A DNA stretch of 64,000 bases from Roseiarcus sp963794155 (GCA_963794155.1 CAWCCX010000024.1:66074-130073), one strand, 5' to 3'. Counted from the first letter of the stretch, positions 18,102 to 27,937 are shown. Made by a program: numbers and translations. Notes: generated from the sequence alone by a model not told the origin.

Positions 18102-19616
18102 CTAAGCGAGGGCGAGGCGGATCATCTGGTAGGAATAAGGCGGGAGCCTCGCGGTGATGCGCCCGTCCTTGACCTTCGCGCCCGAGCCGGCCTTCGGCGC
18201 GACGGTCATGGGCTTCTTCAGCGTGTTGACCGCTTCGAGGTCGGCGTTCGTCATCACTTGGTGATCCATGACCCTCGCGGCGGCGAAACCCTGGAGGTCG
18301 ACCTCGAGGTCGAGCGCTTCGCTCCCGCGCCGGTTGACGGCGAAGAGGGTCAGCGTCCTGCCGGCCTCGTCGTGGACGCCGGCGATGTCGAGATAGGGCA
18401 CGTTGTCGGCGACCTGAGAATCATAGCCCGGGGATCGGACGCTGAGCTGAAGCGCATCGCCGCGCCCGTAAACGGAGGCGAAATAATAGGGATAAAAGAT
18501 TGTCTGTCGCCACGCCGCGCCGCCGGGCTCGGTCATGATCGGGGCGATCACGTTCACAAGTTGGGCGATGCAGGCTATTCTCACCACGTCGGAGCGGCGA
18601 ATGAAGGTGTTGAGAATGCAACCGACCTGGAGAGCGTCCTCGAAATTATAGATGTCCTCGAGCAGCCGCGGCGCATGCGGCCAGCCCTTGGCCCCGCCTA
18701 GGATCTCGCGGTCCTGAGCGTTGGAATGATACCAGACGTTCCATTCGTCGAAAGAAATCGTCACCCGCTTGCGGCTGCGTTTTCGCGCCCGGACGAATTC
18801 GATCGTCGAGGCGATGGCGTTGATATAGGCGTCGAGCTTGGCGTTGAGCGCGAGGTATTCGGCGGTGTTCTTGCCGCGATTGGCGAAATACATGTGCAAC
18901 GAAATGTGGTCGACCGCATCATAGGTGTGCTCGAGGACGACGCGCTCCCACTCGGGATAGGTCTGCATGTCCGAGTTCGACGAACCGCAGACGATGAGCT
19001 CGAGCGACTTGTCGAAGGCCCGGAGCGTCTTCGCCACTTCGTTGGCGAGGCGGCCGTACTCGTCGGCGGTCTTGTGGCCGACCTGCCATGGACCATCCAT
19101 CTCGTTGCCGAGGCACCAGTGCTTGACCCCGAACGGCTCGGCGCGGCCGTGTTTCTTGCGCAAGTCGCCCCAGGCGCTGCCGGTCGGACCGTTGACGTAT
19201 TCGACGAAATTGCGCGCCTGGTCGAGCCCGCGCGAACCGAGATTGATCGCCAGCATCAATTCCGCGCCGGCGGCGTCGCACCACTTGGCGAACTCATGCA
19301 CGCCGACCGCGTTGGACTCGGAGGTATGCCAGGCGAGGTCGAGCCGTGTCGGCCGATCCTGGCGCGGACCGACCCCGTCCTCCCAATTGTAGGCCGAAAC
19401 GAAATTGCCTCCAGGATAGCGCACGATCGGGACCTTCAGTTCCCGAACCAGTTCGATGACGTCCTTGCGCATTCCGTCGGCGTTCGCGCTTTTATGATCG
19501 GGTTCGTAGATGCCGGTGTAGATCGCGCGGCCGAGGTGTTCGAGAAACGCGCCGTACAGGCGGTCGTCGATTTTCGCGATCCGGTAGTCCCGATTGGCGG
19601 TAACCGACGCGCGCAT
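18102..19616 (-). CDS. GH51 alpha-L-arabinofuranosidase
   Basis: 504 residues, the usual length of an intracellular GH51 enzyme, which removes L-arabinofuranose from arabinan, arabinoxylan fragments or oligosaccharides. Residues 172 (in GNEMDGPW) and 291 (in DEWNVWY) are the expected acid/base and nucleophile Glu. YGAFLEHLGRAIYTGIYEP at the N terminus and RYPGGNFVSAYNWEDG near 66-81 are family hallmarks. There is no signal peptide, so it works on imported sugars. GGAGGGG precedes the ATG; longer upstream codons lie in the promoter gap. It is divergent from the first sugar ABC importer, with which it shares a regulatory region. Confidence 0.95.
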   Translation of the reverse strand: MRASVTANRDYRIAKIDDRLYGAFLEHLGRAIYTGIYEPDHKSANADGMRKDVIELVRELKVPIVRYPGGNFVSAYNWEDGVGPRQDRPTRLDLAWHTSESNAVGVHEFAKWCDAAGAELMLAINLGSRGLDQARNFVEYVNGPTGSAWGDLRKKHGRAEPFGVKHWCLGNEMDGPWQVGHKTADEYGRLANEVAKTLRAFDKSLELIVCGSSNSDMQTYPEWERVVLEHTYDAVDHISLHMYFANRGKNTAEYLALNAKLDAYINAIASTIEFVRARKRSRKRVTISFDEWNVWYHSNAQDREILGGAKGWPHAPRLLEDIYNFEDALQVGCILNTFIRRSDVVRIACIAQLVNVIAPIMTEPGGAAWRQTIFYPYYFASVYGRGDALQLSVRSPGYDSQVADNVPYLDIAGVHDEAGRTLTLFAVNRRGSEALDLEVDLQGFAAARVMDHQVMTNADLEAVNTLKKPMTVAPKAGSGAKVKDGRITARLPPYSYQMIRLALA

Positions 19617-19917
19617 GTCCCCTCCGCATAATATCAAGAAGTTCGATATATAGGACCCGCTTCCGCGCGCCGCGTCAAGCCGCGCCAGATAATTGACGGA
19701 AGGGTCCTTTTGCCACGGAAATGCTGGAAGACCGGCCGGCCGGAGCGTCGTTTGGGGCGGCGGCGCAAGCGGCCCCCTCCACGGTTCAGTATCAAGTTCG
19801 TTGATTGAAAGCGCTTGGCGCCCTGCGTTTTCATCGCTACCATTCCGCGGCGAGGCTTCCCGAAGGCGCAATTCCGGAGCCGGGAAGCCGCCAGGTCATT
19901 TTTGGGAGGAAGTCGAG
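19617..19917. promoter_or_regulatory. Divergent control region with LacI-type operator
   Basis: The gap between the GH51 gene and the ABC importer operon contains TTGAAAGCGCTTGG at 19805-19818, with a perfect AAGCGCTT centre (19809-19816). This matches the AAnCGnTT core bound by LacI-family repressors. The LacI-type protein of the window is fused to the GH127 enzyme 11 kb away and belongs to the same pathway. No unambiguous -35/-10 pair was found. Confidence 0.45.
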
Positions 19918-21189
19918 ATGATCCGCAAAATCTTGTACGCGACCCTGGCCAGCGCGGCGTTGACCGTCGGCGCGGCGCGAGCCGAAGACACCATCGTCTG
20001 GTGGGATTTCCTGAGCGGCGGCGACGGGGTCCGCATGAAGGCGATGCTCGACGAGTTCAATAAGGAGCACGCTGGCAAGGTCAAGATCGACGCGACGACG
20101 TTCGAATGGGGCGTTCCGTTCTACAGCAAGGTGCAAACCTCAGCGGCCGTCGGCCAGGGGCCGGACGTGATGACCTACCATGAGTCGCGTATGCCGCTTG
20201 GCATCTCGACCGGCTCGCTGAGCCCGATCACGCCGGAGGAGCTCGCTGCGTCCGGCATCAAGGCGAGCGACTTTGGTCCCGCGAACTGGAAGGCGGCTCA
20301 AGGGACGGACGGCAAGCAATATGGCGTGCCGCTCGATATTCATTCGATCATTCTCTATTACAACAAGGACCTTCTCAAAAAAGCCGGCCTGCTCGGCGAC
20401 GACGGCAAGCCGAAGGGGCTCGACGGCGCCGCCAATTTCGATGCGGCCTTGGCCAAACTAACCACCAAGGATGTCGCAGGGCTTTCCGTCCCGGACGACA
20501 ACGCGTCCGGCTGGCGCATCTTCTACACGCTCTTGAACCAGCAGGGCGGCGAGTTCCTCAAGGACGGCAAGTTCCTCGACGGCGACAATCTGGACAAAGC
20601 GACGACGGCGCTCGCCGAAATGAACAAGTGGGTCAAGAACGGCTGGACGCCCGCCAAGACCGAGTATCCGGCCTCGATCGCCCTCTTCACCGCAGGCAAG
20701 GCGGCGATGCACATCAATGGCGTCTGGGAAGTGCCGACCATGGTCGACCTCGCCAAGAAGGGCCAGCTGTTCGACTGGGGCGCGATCCAGATTCCGGTCT
20801 TCTACGATCACCCCGCGACGTGGGCGGACTCGCACTCGTTCGCCATTCCCGACCGCAAGGGCAATCCAGTCGATGCCGCCAAGCGAAAGGAGGTGCTCGA
20901 CGCCGTCCACTGGTTCAACCAGCACTCGCTGGAATGGGCGGGCGGCGGCCACGTGCCGGCGTTCCTGCCGGTGCAGGAGAGTGCCGAATACAAGGCGCTC
21001 AAACCCAATTCGGACTATTCGTCGCTGGCGAAGACCGCCGTCTTCGATCCGGTGTCGACCTTGGCCGGCGTGGCCTCCCCGGTCTATGACGCGGCGGGCA
21101 ACTACGTCGTGCCGGCGATGAGCGGCGAAATGTCGCCCGCCGACGCCGCCAAGCAGATGCGCGACGATCTTCAGAATCATGCCAAATAG
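19918..21189 (+). CDS. Sugar ABC importer, substrate-binding protein 1
   Basis: 423 residues. A Sec signal peptide (MIRKILYATLASAALTVGAA, cleaved near ARAED) is followed by a family 1 extracellular solute-binding domain starting TIVWWDFLSGGDG. GPDVMTYHESRMP and DGKQYGVPLDIHS are typical of maltose/oligosaccharide binders. GGGAGGA lies before the ATG. It delivers a sugar to the permeases encoded directly downstream; the neighbouring arabinosidases suggest an L-arabinose-containing oligosaccharide. Confidence 0.93.
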   Translation: MIRKILYATLASAALTVGAARAEDTIVWWDFLSGGDGVRMKAMLDEFNKEHAGKVKIDATTFEWGVPFYSKVQTSAAVGQGPDVMTYHESRMPLGISTGSLSPITPEELAASGIKASDFGPANWKAAQGTDGKQYGVPLDIHSIILYYNKDLLKKAGLLGDDGKPKGLDGAANFDAALAKLTTKDVAGLSVPDDNASGWRIFYTLLNQQGGEFLKDGKFLDGDNLDKATTALAEMNKWVKNGWTPAKTEYPASIALFTAGKAAMHINGVWEVPTMVDLAKKGQLFDWGAIQIPVFYDHPATWADSHSFAIPDRKGNPVDAAKRKEVLDAVHWFNQHSLEWAGGGHVPAFLPVQESAEYKALKPNSDYSSLAKTAVFDPVSTLAGVASPVYDAAGNYVVPAMSGEMSPADAAKQMRDDLQNHAK

Positions 21190-21267
21190 GGATTAGCTTC
21201 CGCTGACCCCGGCCGCCTCCTCCTGGCGGCGGCCGGCGCCCAGCTGAGCCCGAGCCGAGGCCTCAAA

Positions 21268-22152
21268 TTGATCGTCAAGAGCAGGCGCAACGAGATTGCG
21301 GTCGCTTACGCTCTTATGGCGCCGTTTATCATCATTTACGGCGTGATTTTCATTTGGCCGACGATCAAGATGGTCGAGCTGAGCTTCACGGACGCGCCGC
21401 TGATCGGCGAGGGCGCGTGGGTTGGATTCAAGAACTTCTGGCGCCTGCAATCGGATCGGCTGTTCTGGACGGCGGTCTGGAACACCATCTACTTTGTGCT
21501 GCTCTCGGTCATCCCGAGCACCCTCATTGGCCTTGTCGTTGCGCTCGCGGTCAACCGGCTGAAAGGTTGGGTGCAAAGCGTCGTTCTCGCGGCTTTTTTT
21601 CTCCCCTACATCCTGCCGGTCTCAGTGGTGTTCCGCATCTGGAGTTGGATGTTCGACAAGGACTTCGGCATTGCGCAATACGCGATCACGCCGTTCACCG
21701 GAGGTCAGCATGTTTCGGTGTTCCGTACGCTTCCCCTGTTCATGCCCGCGGTCGCATTCGTCACGATTTGGTGGCTCTTGGGCTTCAACGTGCTGCTGTT
21801 CATCGCCGGTTTGCGCAACATTTCGAGCGAGATCTATGAAGCCGCCGAGCTGGACGGGGCCGGCCGCTGGACCCAATTTCGCCGCATCACTTGGCCGTTG
21901 ATCTGGCCGGTGACCGCGCTCGTCCTGACAATTCAGCTCATCCTTCAGCTCAAGATTTTCGATCAGGTCTATTTGTTCGCTGCGAACGTTCGCACCGACG
22001 CGACGATGGTCATGGTGCAATATATTTTGAAACAGGGATTCCAGTTGAACAAAGGCGGGCTGGCTGCGGCCGCGTCGCTCGTCCTCTTCCTCGTCATTGT
22101 CGTGCTGTCGGTGCTGCAGTTTCAACTCCTGCGCGCGCGAGGCGGACGATGA
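21268..22152 (+). CDS. Sugar ABC importer permease 1 (MalF/UgpA type)
   Basis: 294 residues with about six membrane segments. The EAA loop that contacts the ATPase is EAAELDGAGRWTQFRRITWP. The frame opens with TTG (LIVKSRRNEIAVAYALMAPF), which fits the usual start of this family; no ATG lies close by. The stop overlaps the next permease start by four bases. Confidence 0.92.
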   Translation: MIVKSRRNEIAVAYALMAPFIIIYGVIFIWPTIKMVELSFTDAPLIGEGAWVGFKNFWRLQSDRLFWTAVWNTIYFVLLSVIPSTLIGLVVALAVNRLKGWVQSVVLAAFFLPYILPVSVVFRIWSWMFDKDFGIAQYAITPFTGGQHVSVFRTLPLFMPAVAFVTIWWLLGFNVLLFIAGLRNISSEIYEAAELDGAGRWTQFRRITWPLIWPVTALVLTIQLILQLKIFDQVYLFAANVRTDATMVMVQYILKQGFQLNKGGLAAAASLVLFLVIVVLSVLQFQLLRARGGR

Positions 22153-23042
22153 GCGTGACTGCCGGGAGCTTCGATCCTCCGGCGACGGTCGCCGCGCGAC
22201 GCATGGCCCGCCTCCGCCATTGGGATATTGGCGGCCTCGTTTTCACCTTGGTCACGCTATTCCTCGCAATTCTGTGGGCCTTTCCCCTCTATTGGGGGCT
22301 CGTGACGACATTCAAGCCGGAGTACGAGGTCGTGCGTCCCGGCGTTGGACTGTGGCCGGAACATTTCACCCTGGAGGCCTACGTCCATGTGCTGACACGA
22401 ACCGAGATCGGACTCTGGTACATAAACTCACTCATCACCTCGCTCGCCGTAACGGTGATCGTCGTCGCCATGGCCGCCGGCGCGGGCTACGCAATCTCGC
22501 AGCTGAGCTTTCCTGGCCGACGATTCTTCTGGTGGATGATTCTGGCGAGCTTCATGGTTCCGATCCAGCACGGATTGGTCGTCAACCACTTCATCCTGAT
22601 GAACCAGTTCCACTTGATCAACACGCTGCCGGGCGTTGTCCTTCCTCAGCTAGTAGCCCCGGTCACGGTGATGATTTACAAGCAATTTTTCGATTCGGTG
22701 CCGAAGGACTTTCGCGAGGCGGCGGTCGTCGACGGCGCCACTGAATTCCAGCTCCTGTTTCGAATCTATCTGCCGATGAACTGGGGCATCACGACCGCGC
22801 TCGCCATCATCACGTTCATCGGCGCATGGAACGTCTTTCTCTGGCCGTTCGTCGCCGTGAACACCGAAGACAAAATGAACATCACCGTCGGCATCACCCA
22901 GGTTCACGACGCATTCGGCGTCAGCTACGCGCGGGATCTCGCCGTCGCCATGCTCGCCGCGCTGCCGGTCGCGCTCGTCTACCTCATATTCCAACGGCGG
23001 GTGACGCAGGCGATCATGCTGTCGGCAGGGATCAAGGGATGA
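22149..23042 (+). CDS. Sugar ABC importer permease 2 (MalG/UgpE type)
   Basis: 297 residues with six membrane segments. The EAA loop reads EAAVVDGATEFQLLFRIYLP. The ATG overlaps the previous stop (ATGA), and its own stop overlaps the start of the ATPase gene. A longer upstream open frame exists but lies inside the first permease gene. Confidence 0.93.
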   Translation: MSVTAGSFDPPATVAARRMARLRHWDIGGLVFTLVTLFLAILWAFPLYWGLVTTFKPEYEVVRPGVGLWPEHFTLEAYVHVLTRTEIGLWYINSLITSLAVTVIVVAMAAGAGYAISQLSFPGRRFFWWMILASFMVPIQHGLVVNHFILMNQFHLINTLPGVVLPQLVAPVTVMIYKQFFDSVPKDFREAAVVDGATEFQLLFRIYLPMNWGITTALAIITFIGAWNVFLWPFVAVNTEDKMNITVGITQVHDAFGVSYARDLAVAMLAALPVALVYLIFQRRVTQAIMLSAGIKG

Positions 23043-24151
23043 GCGCCGTGGGCGCGAAGAATGGGGGCAGCGCCGCGCCTCATGTCGAATTGAGGCGGGT
23101 GACGAAGCGCTACGGCGCGGTCACCGCGATCACCGATCTCAGCCTCACTGTGGAGAAGGGGTCGTTCACCGCGCTGCTCGGCCCATCCGGCTGCGGCAAG
23201 TCGACGCTCTTGAGGATGATCGCCGGATTGGAAGAGATCACCGCCGGGCAGTGCTTCATCGACGAGGTCGACGTGACCGATATGCCGCCGGCGCAGCGGC
23301 GCATCGCCATGGTGTTCCAGTCCTACGCGCTCTACCCGCATATGACGGTGAGGCAAAACATCGCCTTCTCGCTCTCGGTCGCCGGCCAGCCGAAAAAGGT
23401 CCAGAACGAACGCGCGCTCGAAGTCGCGCGCATCCTGCAGCTCGAGTCCTATCTCGACCGCCGTCCGGCGGAGCTTTCCGGCGGCCAGCGCCAGCGGGTC
23501 GCGATCGGTCGCGCGCTGGTGCGCAAGCCCGAGGTCTTCCTGTTCGACGAGCCTTTGTCCAATCTCGACGCCAAGCTGCGCGTGCAGATGCGCCTTGAGC
23601 TCGCGAAGCTGCACGCCGATCTCGGCACGACGATGATCTACGTGACTCACGACCAGACGGAGGCGATGACTCTCGCCGACAAGATCGTCGTTCTCGACAA
23701 GGGCGTGATCTCACAGGTCGGCTCGCCGCTCGAGCTTTACAACGCGCCCGCGAACAAATTCGTCGCCGCCTTCATCGGTTCGCCGGGCATGAATTTTTTC
23801 GGCGTCGACCTTACCGGCGTCAACGGCCGCGCGGCGAGCGTCGTTCTGCCGGGCGGACGAAAGGCCGAGGTGGCGGTGAGCGCGAGCGTGGCCGGCTTGC
23901 CCACGGCCGAACTCGGCGTTCGCCCCGAGCATCTCACCCTCGTCGAGCCGGGCGACGCCGCTGCTTTCACCGGCACGGTCAGGATCGTCGAGCATCTTGG
24001 CAATTCCACGCTCGTGTATGTCGCAACGCCGGCCGGAGAACTCATCGTCGAGGGCGAAGGCGACCTGAAAATGAAATCCGGAGAACCGGTCGGCCTCACG
24101 CTCAGCGAAGCCCACGCGCATCTCTTCCGCGCGGACGGCGTGACGCTCTGA
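23039..24151 (+). CDS. Sugar ABC importer ATPase (UgpC/MalK type)
   Basis: 370 residues. Walker A GPSGCGKST, signature LSGGQRQRVAIGRAL, Walker B VFLFDEPLSNLDAKLR and H-loop YVTHDQTEAMTLAD are all standard. The last ~120 residues form the OB-like regulatory domain (ELGVRPEHL). It energises the importer encoded just upstream. The second sugar importer in the window has no ATPase of its own, so this protein may serve both, as shared MsmK/MalK-type ATPases do elsewhere. Confidence 0.95.
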   Translation: MSAVGAKNGGSAAPHVELRRVTKRYGAVTAITDLSLTVEKGSFTALLGPSGCGKSTLLRMIAGLEEITAGQCFIDEVDVTDMPPAQRRIAMVFQSYALYPHMTVRQNIAFSLSVAGQPKKVQNERALEVARILQLESYLDRRPAELSGGQRQRVAIGRALVRKPEVFLFDEPLSNLDAKLRVQMRLELAKLHADLGTTMIYVTHDQTEAMTLADKIVVLDKGVISQVGSPLELYNAPANKFVAAFIGSPGMNFFGVDLTGVNGRAASVVLPGGRKAEVAVSASVAGLPTAELGVRPEHLTLVEPGDAAAFTGTVRIVEHLGNSTLVYVATPAGELIVEGEGDLKMKSGEPVGLTLSEAHAHLFRADGVTL

Positions 24152-24183
24152 CCTCCGCGATGGCGACGACGTTCCCGGAGCAG

Positions 24184-25113
24184 TCACGTCTCGGTCGTGA
24201 GCCTGAGCACGATGTCCTGGTCGTAGTTGCCGAACCCGCGCCCGAAAATATTGACTCCCCCTGGATGGCGGGCGTCAGGTTTCACCTCGATCCGGAGCCG
24301 GATCGAGTGGTGGGCGGAGATGTCGAGATCCTTGGGCGTCAGCGAGGAGATTTTGACGCCGTCGACGAATGCGCCGTCGGGCGTCACTCTCCAGCTCTTC
24401 AGCATGCCGTATTGGCTGCCCTTAAGCTTCCACCAGTCGGGTGTGTAAAGACCGCGGTGATCGCCGAAATCGCCCGGGCTGGTCCAGACGCCGAGTTCGC
24501 GGCCATTGACCGCGACGGTGATGTCGGACGGCCAGTTCGGCGGCGCGCCAGGCGCCTCGGAGGAAAGCTCGAGCGAGAACTCGAGCGCAGTGACCGCCCT
24601 GCCGACCAGCCGGGCGTTATTGGGAAACTGATACTCGACAAAGCCTTGGGTGAACCACATAAGGCCGGCATTCATCCGGTCCGGATCGAGGAAAGTCCCC
24701 GGCACGTCGAGCAGCCCGATGATCCCCTGCGGCGAGCACAGGCCGCAAGGAGCGCTCACTTCGCAGCTCGTATAGAGCCCGATCGGCATCGCGACCTCGA
24801 TGGCGTTGGCATTGACGCCGCGGACGTCGTCGCGAAACATCACCAGCACCTCGTCGAAGGCGGAGAAGCAGAGCTTCTGGTTGCCTTTCCGCCCTTTCTG
24901 GGTCTCCGTTCGGATGAGGCCGGCATTGGCGAGGATCTGAAGATTGGACGACACGGTCGATTGAGGCAGGTTCAGGGCCTCGGCGATGTCGTTGACGTTG
25001 ACCCCGGGCCGCCGATGCAACAGACGCAATATTCGCGCCCGCGAGAGCGAAGCCAGGCCATGCACCACGTCCGGCCGCTCCACGGGATCGATCACCAGGA
25101 AATTGCGCGACAT
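24184..25113 (-). CDS. ArsR-type winged-helix sugar regulator
   Basis: 309 residues. The first ~75 residues form a winged helix-turn-helix of the ArsR type (GLASLSRARILRLLHRRPG, then NVNDIAEALNLPQSTVSSNL). The larger C-terminal part is beta-rich, resembles a ligand-binding jelly roll rather than a metal sensor, and includes three Cys in TSCEVSAPCGLCSPQG. This arrangement occurs in regulators of glycoside utilisation operons. The gene is divergent from the GH2 enzyme and convergent with the ABC operon, so control of the GH2 gene is likely. The ligand is unknown. Confidence 0.82.
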   Translation of the reverse strand: MSRNFLVIDPVERPDVVHGLASLSRARILRLLHRRPGVNVNDIAEALNLPQSTVSSNLQILANAGLIRTETQKGRKGNQKLCFSAFDEVLVMFRDDVRGVNANAIEVAMPIGLYTSCEVSAPCGLCSPQGIIGLLDVPGTFLDPDRMNAGLMWFTQGFVEYQFPNNARLVGRAVTALEFSLELSSEAPGAPPNWPSDITVAVNGRELGVWTSPGDFGDHRGLYTPDWWKLKGSQYGMLKSWRVTPDGAFVDGVKISSLTPKDLDISAHHSIRLRIEVKPDARHPGGVNIFGRGFGNYDQDIVLRLTTET

Positions 25114-25201
25114 TCTCCGTCCTGCCCGCCCTCGCGGATTTTGTATCAGCTTTTCGGATATTTGGATAATTCGCGCCGTTCAGCTCTATCCGGAGCCAAC
25201 C
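25114..25201. promoter_or_regulatory. Divergent control region of ArsR-type gene and GH2
   Basis: An AT-richer gap of 88 bases. GGATA occurs at 25156-25160 and 25164-25168, and its inverse TATCC at 25187-25191. These are candidate binding half-sites for the ArsR-type protein. No clear promoter hexamers were identified. Confidence 0.3.
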
Positions 25202-27886
25202 ATGCGCGCTGACGCCCCCGGTCGTCGCGCCACGCTGACGCTCGACGGGCTCTGGGACTTCGAATTCGAGGGGCCAACGGCGCGGCGCGGCGGCGAGGGC
25301 CATACGATTCGCTCGCCCGGGATTTGGCAGGCCCAGTTTCCGGCGCTGCGCAACGCGCAAGGCACGGGACGATACCGGCGCGGCGTCCAAGTTCCGCCGG
25401 GCTGGGCGGGGAAACGCGTCGTTCTCGTCTTGGAGGGCGTGTTCCACGAATCGGTGATCCTGGTCGACGAGGTCGCGGTCGCAGTTCATGGCGACGGCTG
25501 GACCCCGATCGAGGTCGACCTCACAGCGGCGCTCGACGGCGAGACCTCGTTCGTGCTCGGCGTCGACGCGCGCGTTCCCGACGATCGGAACGGCGGCCAA
25601 TTCAGCCAGTCGCTTGCCGGCAAGCAGGACTGGTACGGGGACCAGGGCGGAATCTGGAAGCCGGCGCGTCTCGAAGCGCGCGATCCCGTCCATGTTCGCG
25701 AGCTTGCAGTCCGATCCTCCTACGACCTCGCGCGGGGGATCGTCATTGCGAAAGGAACGCTCTCGAGCGCCGCCCCGACAATCATTCGTCTGACGATCTT
25801 CCGGCTAGGAGAGGCGGTGGCGCAGCACGACTTCGCACTTCGTTCGCCGGAGTTCGAATCCGAGGTCGAAGTCGCCAATCCTCACCCGTGGTCGCCGGAT
25901 GCGCCCAACCTCTATGATCTCGCGGTCGAAGTCGTCCATGAGGGTCGGGTCGTCGATCGAGCGGAACGGCCGATCGGGTTCCGGCGGCTCGAGGCCAAGG
26001 ACGGACGCCTCGTCCTGAATGGAGAGCCCTTCACCATGTTCGGCGCCCTCGATCAGGACTGGCATCCCGAGGAGGAATGCCGCCCGCCGAGCGCCGAGTT
26101 CCTCGAGCAGCGCTTCGCCCGCGCCAAAGCGATGGGATTGAACACGCTGCGCTGCCACGTCAAGATTCCGGACCGGCTCTATTTCGATCTCGCCGACCGG
26201 CTTGGACTCATCGTCTGGCTCGACATGCCCTACATGCAGTTCCTGGCGCCGGCGACGCGCGAGGCGCTGCGAAGGGTGTTCCGGACCACCGTCGCGACCC
26301 ACGGCCATCATCCCTCGATCTCTATATGGACGCTCTTCAACGAGGGGTGGGGGATCGATCTCGACGACAATCCGGACGACCGGCGGTGGCTGATCGAGAC
26401 CTTCGACGCCATGAAGGCGCTCATCCCCGAGAGCCTGCTCGTCGACAATTCGCCCTGCTTCCCGCGCAATTATCACCTCAAGACCGACATCGAGGATTTC
26501 CACTGGTATAACGGCTTCCCCCACCAGAACGAGGCGTTCGCGGCGACGACGCGCGCCTTCGCGGCCCGGGCGGCCTGGACCTTCTCGGCGCATGGCGACG
26601 CCGAGCGGCGCGGCGATGAGCCGCTGATCTGCTCGGAGTTCGGCGTCTGGGGACTGCCTCATCCGAGTGAGCTCCTGGCGACGGACGGCGGCGAACCGTG
26701 GTGGTTCGAAAGCGGACACGACTGGAACCTGGGCAGCGCCTACCCGCATGGGATCGAGACCCGCTTTCGGGACGCCAGGCTCGAGCCGATCTTCGGCGAC
26801 CTCGACGGCTTCGTCAGCGCGGCGCAGGACCTCCAGTATCGGGCGCTCAAGCGCCAGATCGAGACGCTGCGCTGGGAGCGGACGATCTCCGGCTATGTCA
26901 TTACCGAGCTCAACGATACTCAGTGGGAATCGAACGGCCTTCTGGACGTTCAGAACCGCCCGCGCGCTTTCGCCGACCGGCTGGCCGACCTTCAACGGCC
27001 GTGGCTCATCATCGCGCGGACGCCCCGCACGGCGGTTCGCGCCGGCGAGCGTTTCGATGTTTCGGTGCGGCTCGCAGGCGCCGACAAATTGCCGGAGGGC
27101 GCGCGGCTCAATTGGCGCTTCGCCGGCAAGAGCGGCGCGGCCGCGCTTGGACCCGAGCCGACGACAATTGCGCTCGTCGCAGGGATCGTCGATGCGATCA
27201 CCATCGTCCCGCTCGAGCTCGAGGCGCGCGACGGCGGCGGACGCGTGCTGTCGCGCAACGTGCTTGAACTCTGCATTGTCCCGGCGCTTGGCGGCGCCGC
27301 GCCGTCGCTGTTCCCGATCGACGGCGCCGCCTGGGAGACGCTCGCCGCGATCGGCTGGCCGAACCGCGCCGCGACGCCCGAGGAGGCGGCGATCGTGCTG
27401 GCGACGCGGCTCACGACCGCCCTTCGGGCGTCGCTCCTCGCCGGCCGCAAGGCGTTGCTGATCGCCAATTCCGCCGACGCACTCATCGACCCGCGGCGGA
27501 AGCTGCCCCTCAACGACCGGCACAACTTCCCCTCGATGCTGATCAGGGAGCGCGCGGGGACGCCGTGGGACGGGCAGTGGATGGGCGCATTCGCCTGGCG
27601 GCGCACCAATGGGCCCTGGTCTGGGCTGCCCGGCGGCCCGATGCTCGACGAGCACTGGAGCGGACTTCTGCCCGACCATGTCCTGACCGGCTTTCCCTCA
27701 ACCGCCTTCGGCGGCCTGGTCGATTCCGGCGTCGCCGTGGGCTGGCTGCACCATGCCGCGGCGTTTTCGAAGCGCAGCTTCCTCGGCAAGGCCTGGCTCA
27801 CCGTTTCGACCTTCAACCTGACCTCGACCGAGGCTGTCCAGAACCCGCTCGCGCCGCATCTCCTAAAGGCGCTGGCGGAGAGCTGA
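25202..27886 (+). CDS. GH2-family glycoside hydrolase
   Basis: 894 residues. The order is that of GH2: jelly-roll sugar-binding domain (TLTLDGLWDFEFEGP start), Ig-like domain, then a TIM barrel. Glu381 in TLFNEGWG is the acid/base and Glu479 in CSEFGVWG the nucleophile by family analogy. The C-terminal ~300 residues are an extra region I do not recognise. No signal peptide is visible, so it acts in the cytoplasm. GH2 covers beta-galactosidases, beta-glucuronidases, mannosidases and also some arabinosidases; the locus suggests a beta-galactosyl or arabinosyl bond in plant glycans. The ATG follows the divergent promoter gap. Confidence 0.9.
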   Translation: MRADAPGRRATLTLDGLWDFEFEGPTARRGGEGHTIRSPGIWQAQFPALRNAQGTGRYRRGVQVPPGWAGKRVVLVLEGVFHESVILVDEVAVAVHGDGWTPIEVDLTAALDGETSFVLGVDARVPDDRNGGQFSQSLAGKQDWYGDQGGIWKPARLEARDPVHVRELAVRSSYDLARGIVIAKGTLSSAAPTIIRLTIFRLGEAVAQHDFALRSPEFESEVEVANPHPWSPDAPNLYDLAVEVVHEGRVVDRAERPIGFRRLEAKDGRLVLNGEPFTMFGALDQDWHPEEECRPPSAEFLEQRFARAKAMGLNTLRCHVKIPDRLYFDLADRLGLIVWLDMPYMQFLAPATREALRRVFRTTVATHGHHPSISIWTLFNEGWGIDLDDNPDDRRWLIETFDAMKALIPESLLVDNSPCFPRNYHLKTDIEDFHWYNGFPHQNEAFAATTRAFAARAAWTFSAHGDAERRGDEPLICSEFGVWGLPHPSELLATDGGEPWWFESGHDWNLGSAYPHGIETRFRDARLEPIFGDLDGFVSAAQDLQYRALKRQIETLRWERTISGYVITELNDTQWESNGLLDVQNRPRAFADRLADLQRPWLIIARTPRTAVRAGERFDVSVRLAGADKLPEGARLNWRFAGKSGAAALGPEPTTIALVAGIVDAITIVPLELEARDGGGRVLSRNVLELCIVPALGGAAPSLFPIDGAAWETLAAIGWPNRAATPEEAAIVLATRLTTALRASLLAGRKALLIANSADALIDPRRKLPLNDRHNFPSMLIRERAGTPWDGQWMGAFAWRRTNGPWSGLPGGPMLDEHWSGLLPDHVLTGFPSTAFGGLVDSGVAVGWLHHAAAFSKRSFLGKAWLTVSTFNLTSTEAVQNPLAPHLLKALAES

Positions 27887-27937
27887 TGGGGCGGCGAACC
27901 TGTCTTGCTGTCCCGCCACCGCCGCGCTACAAAGATT

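Noticed and set aside
25805..27679. 624-codon open frame antisense to the GH2 gene
   Set aside because: Arg/Glu/Ala-rich shadow of a well-supported glycosidase gene, with no motif or start signal.
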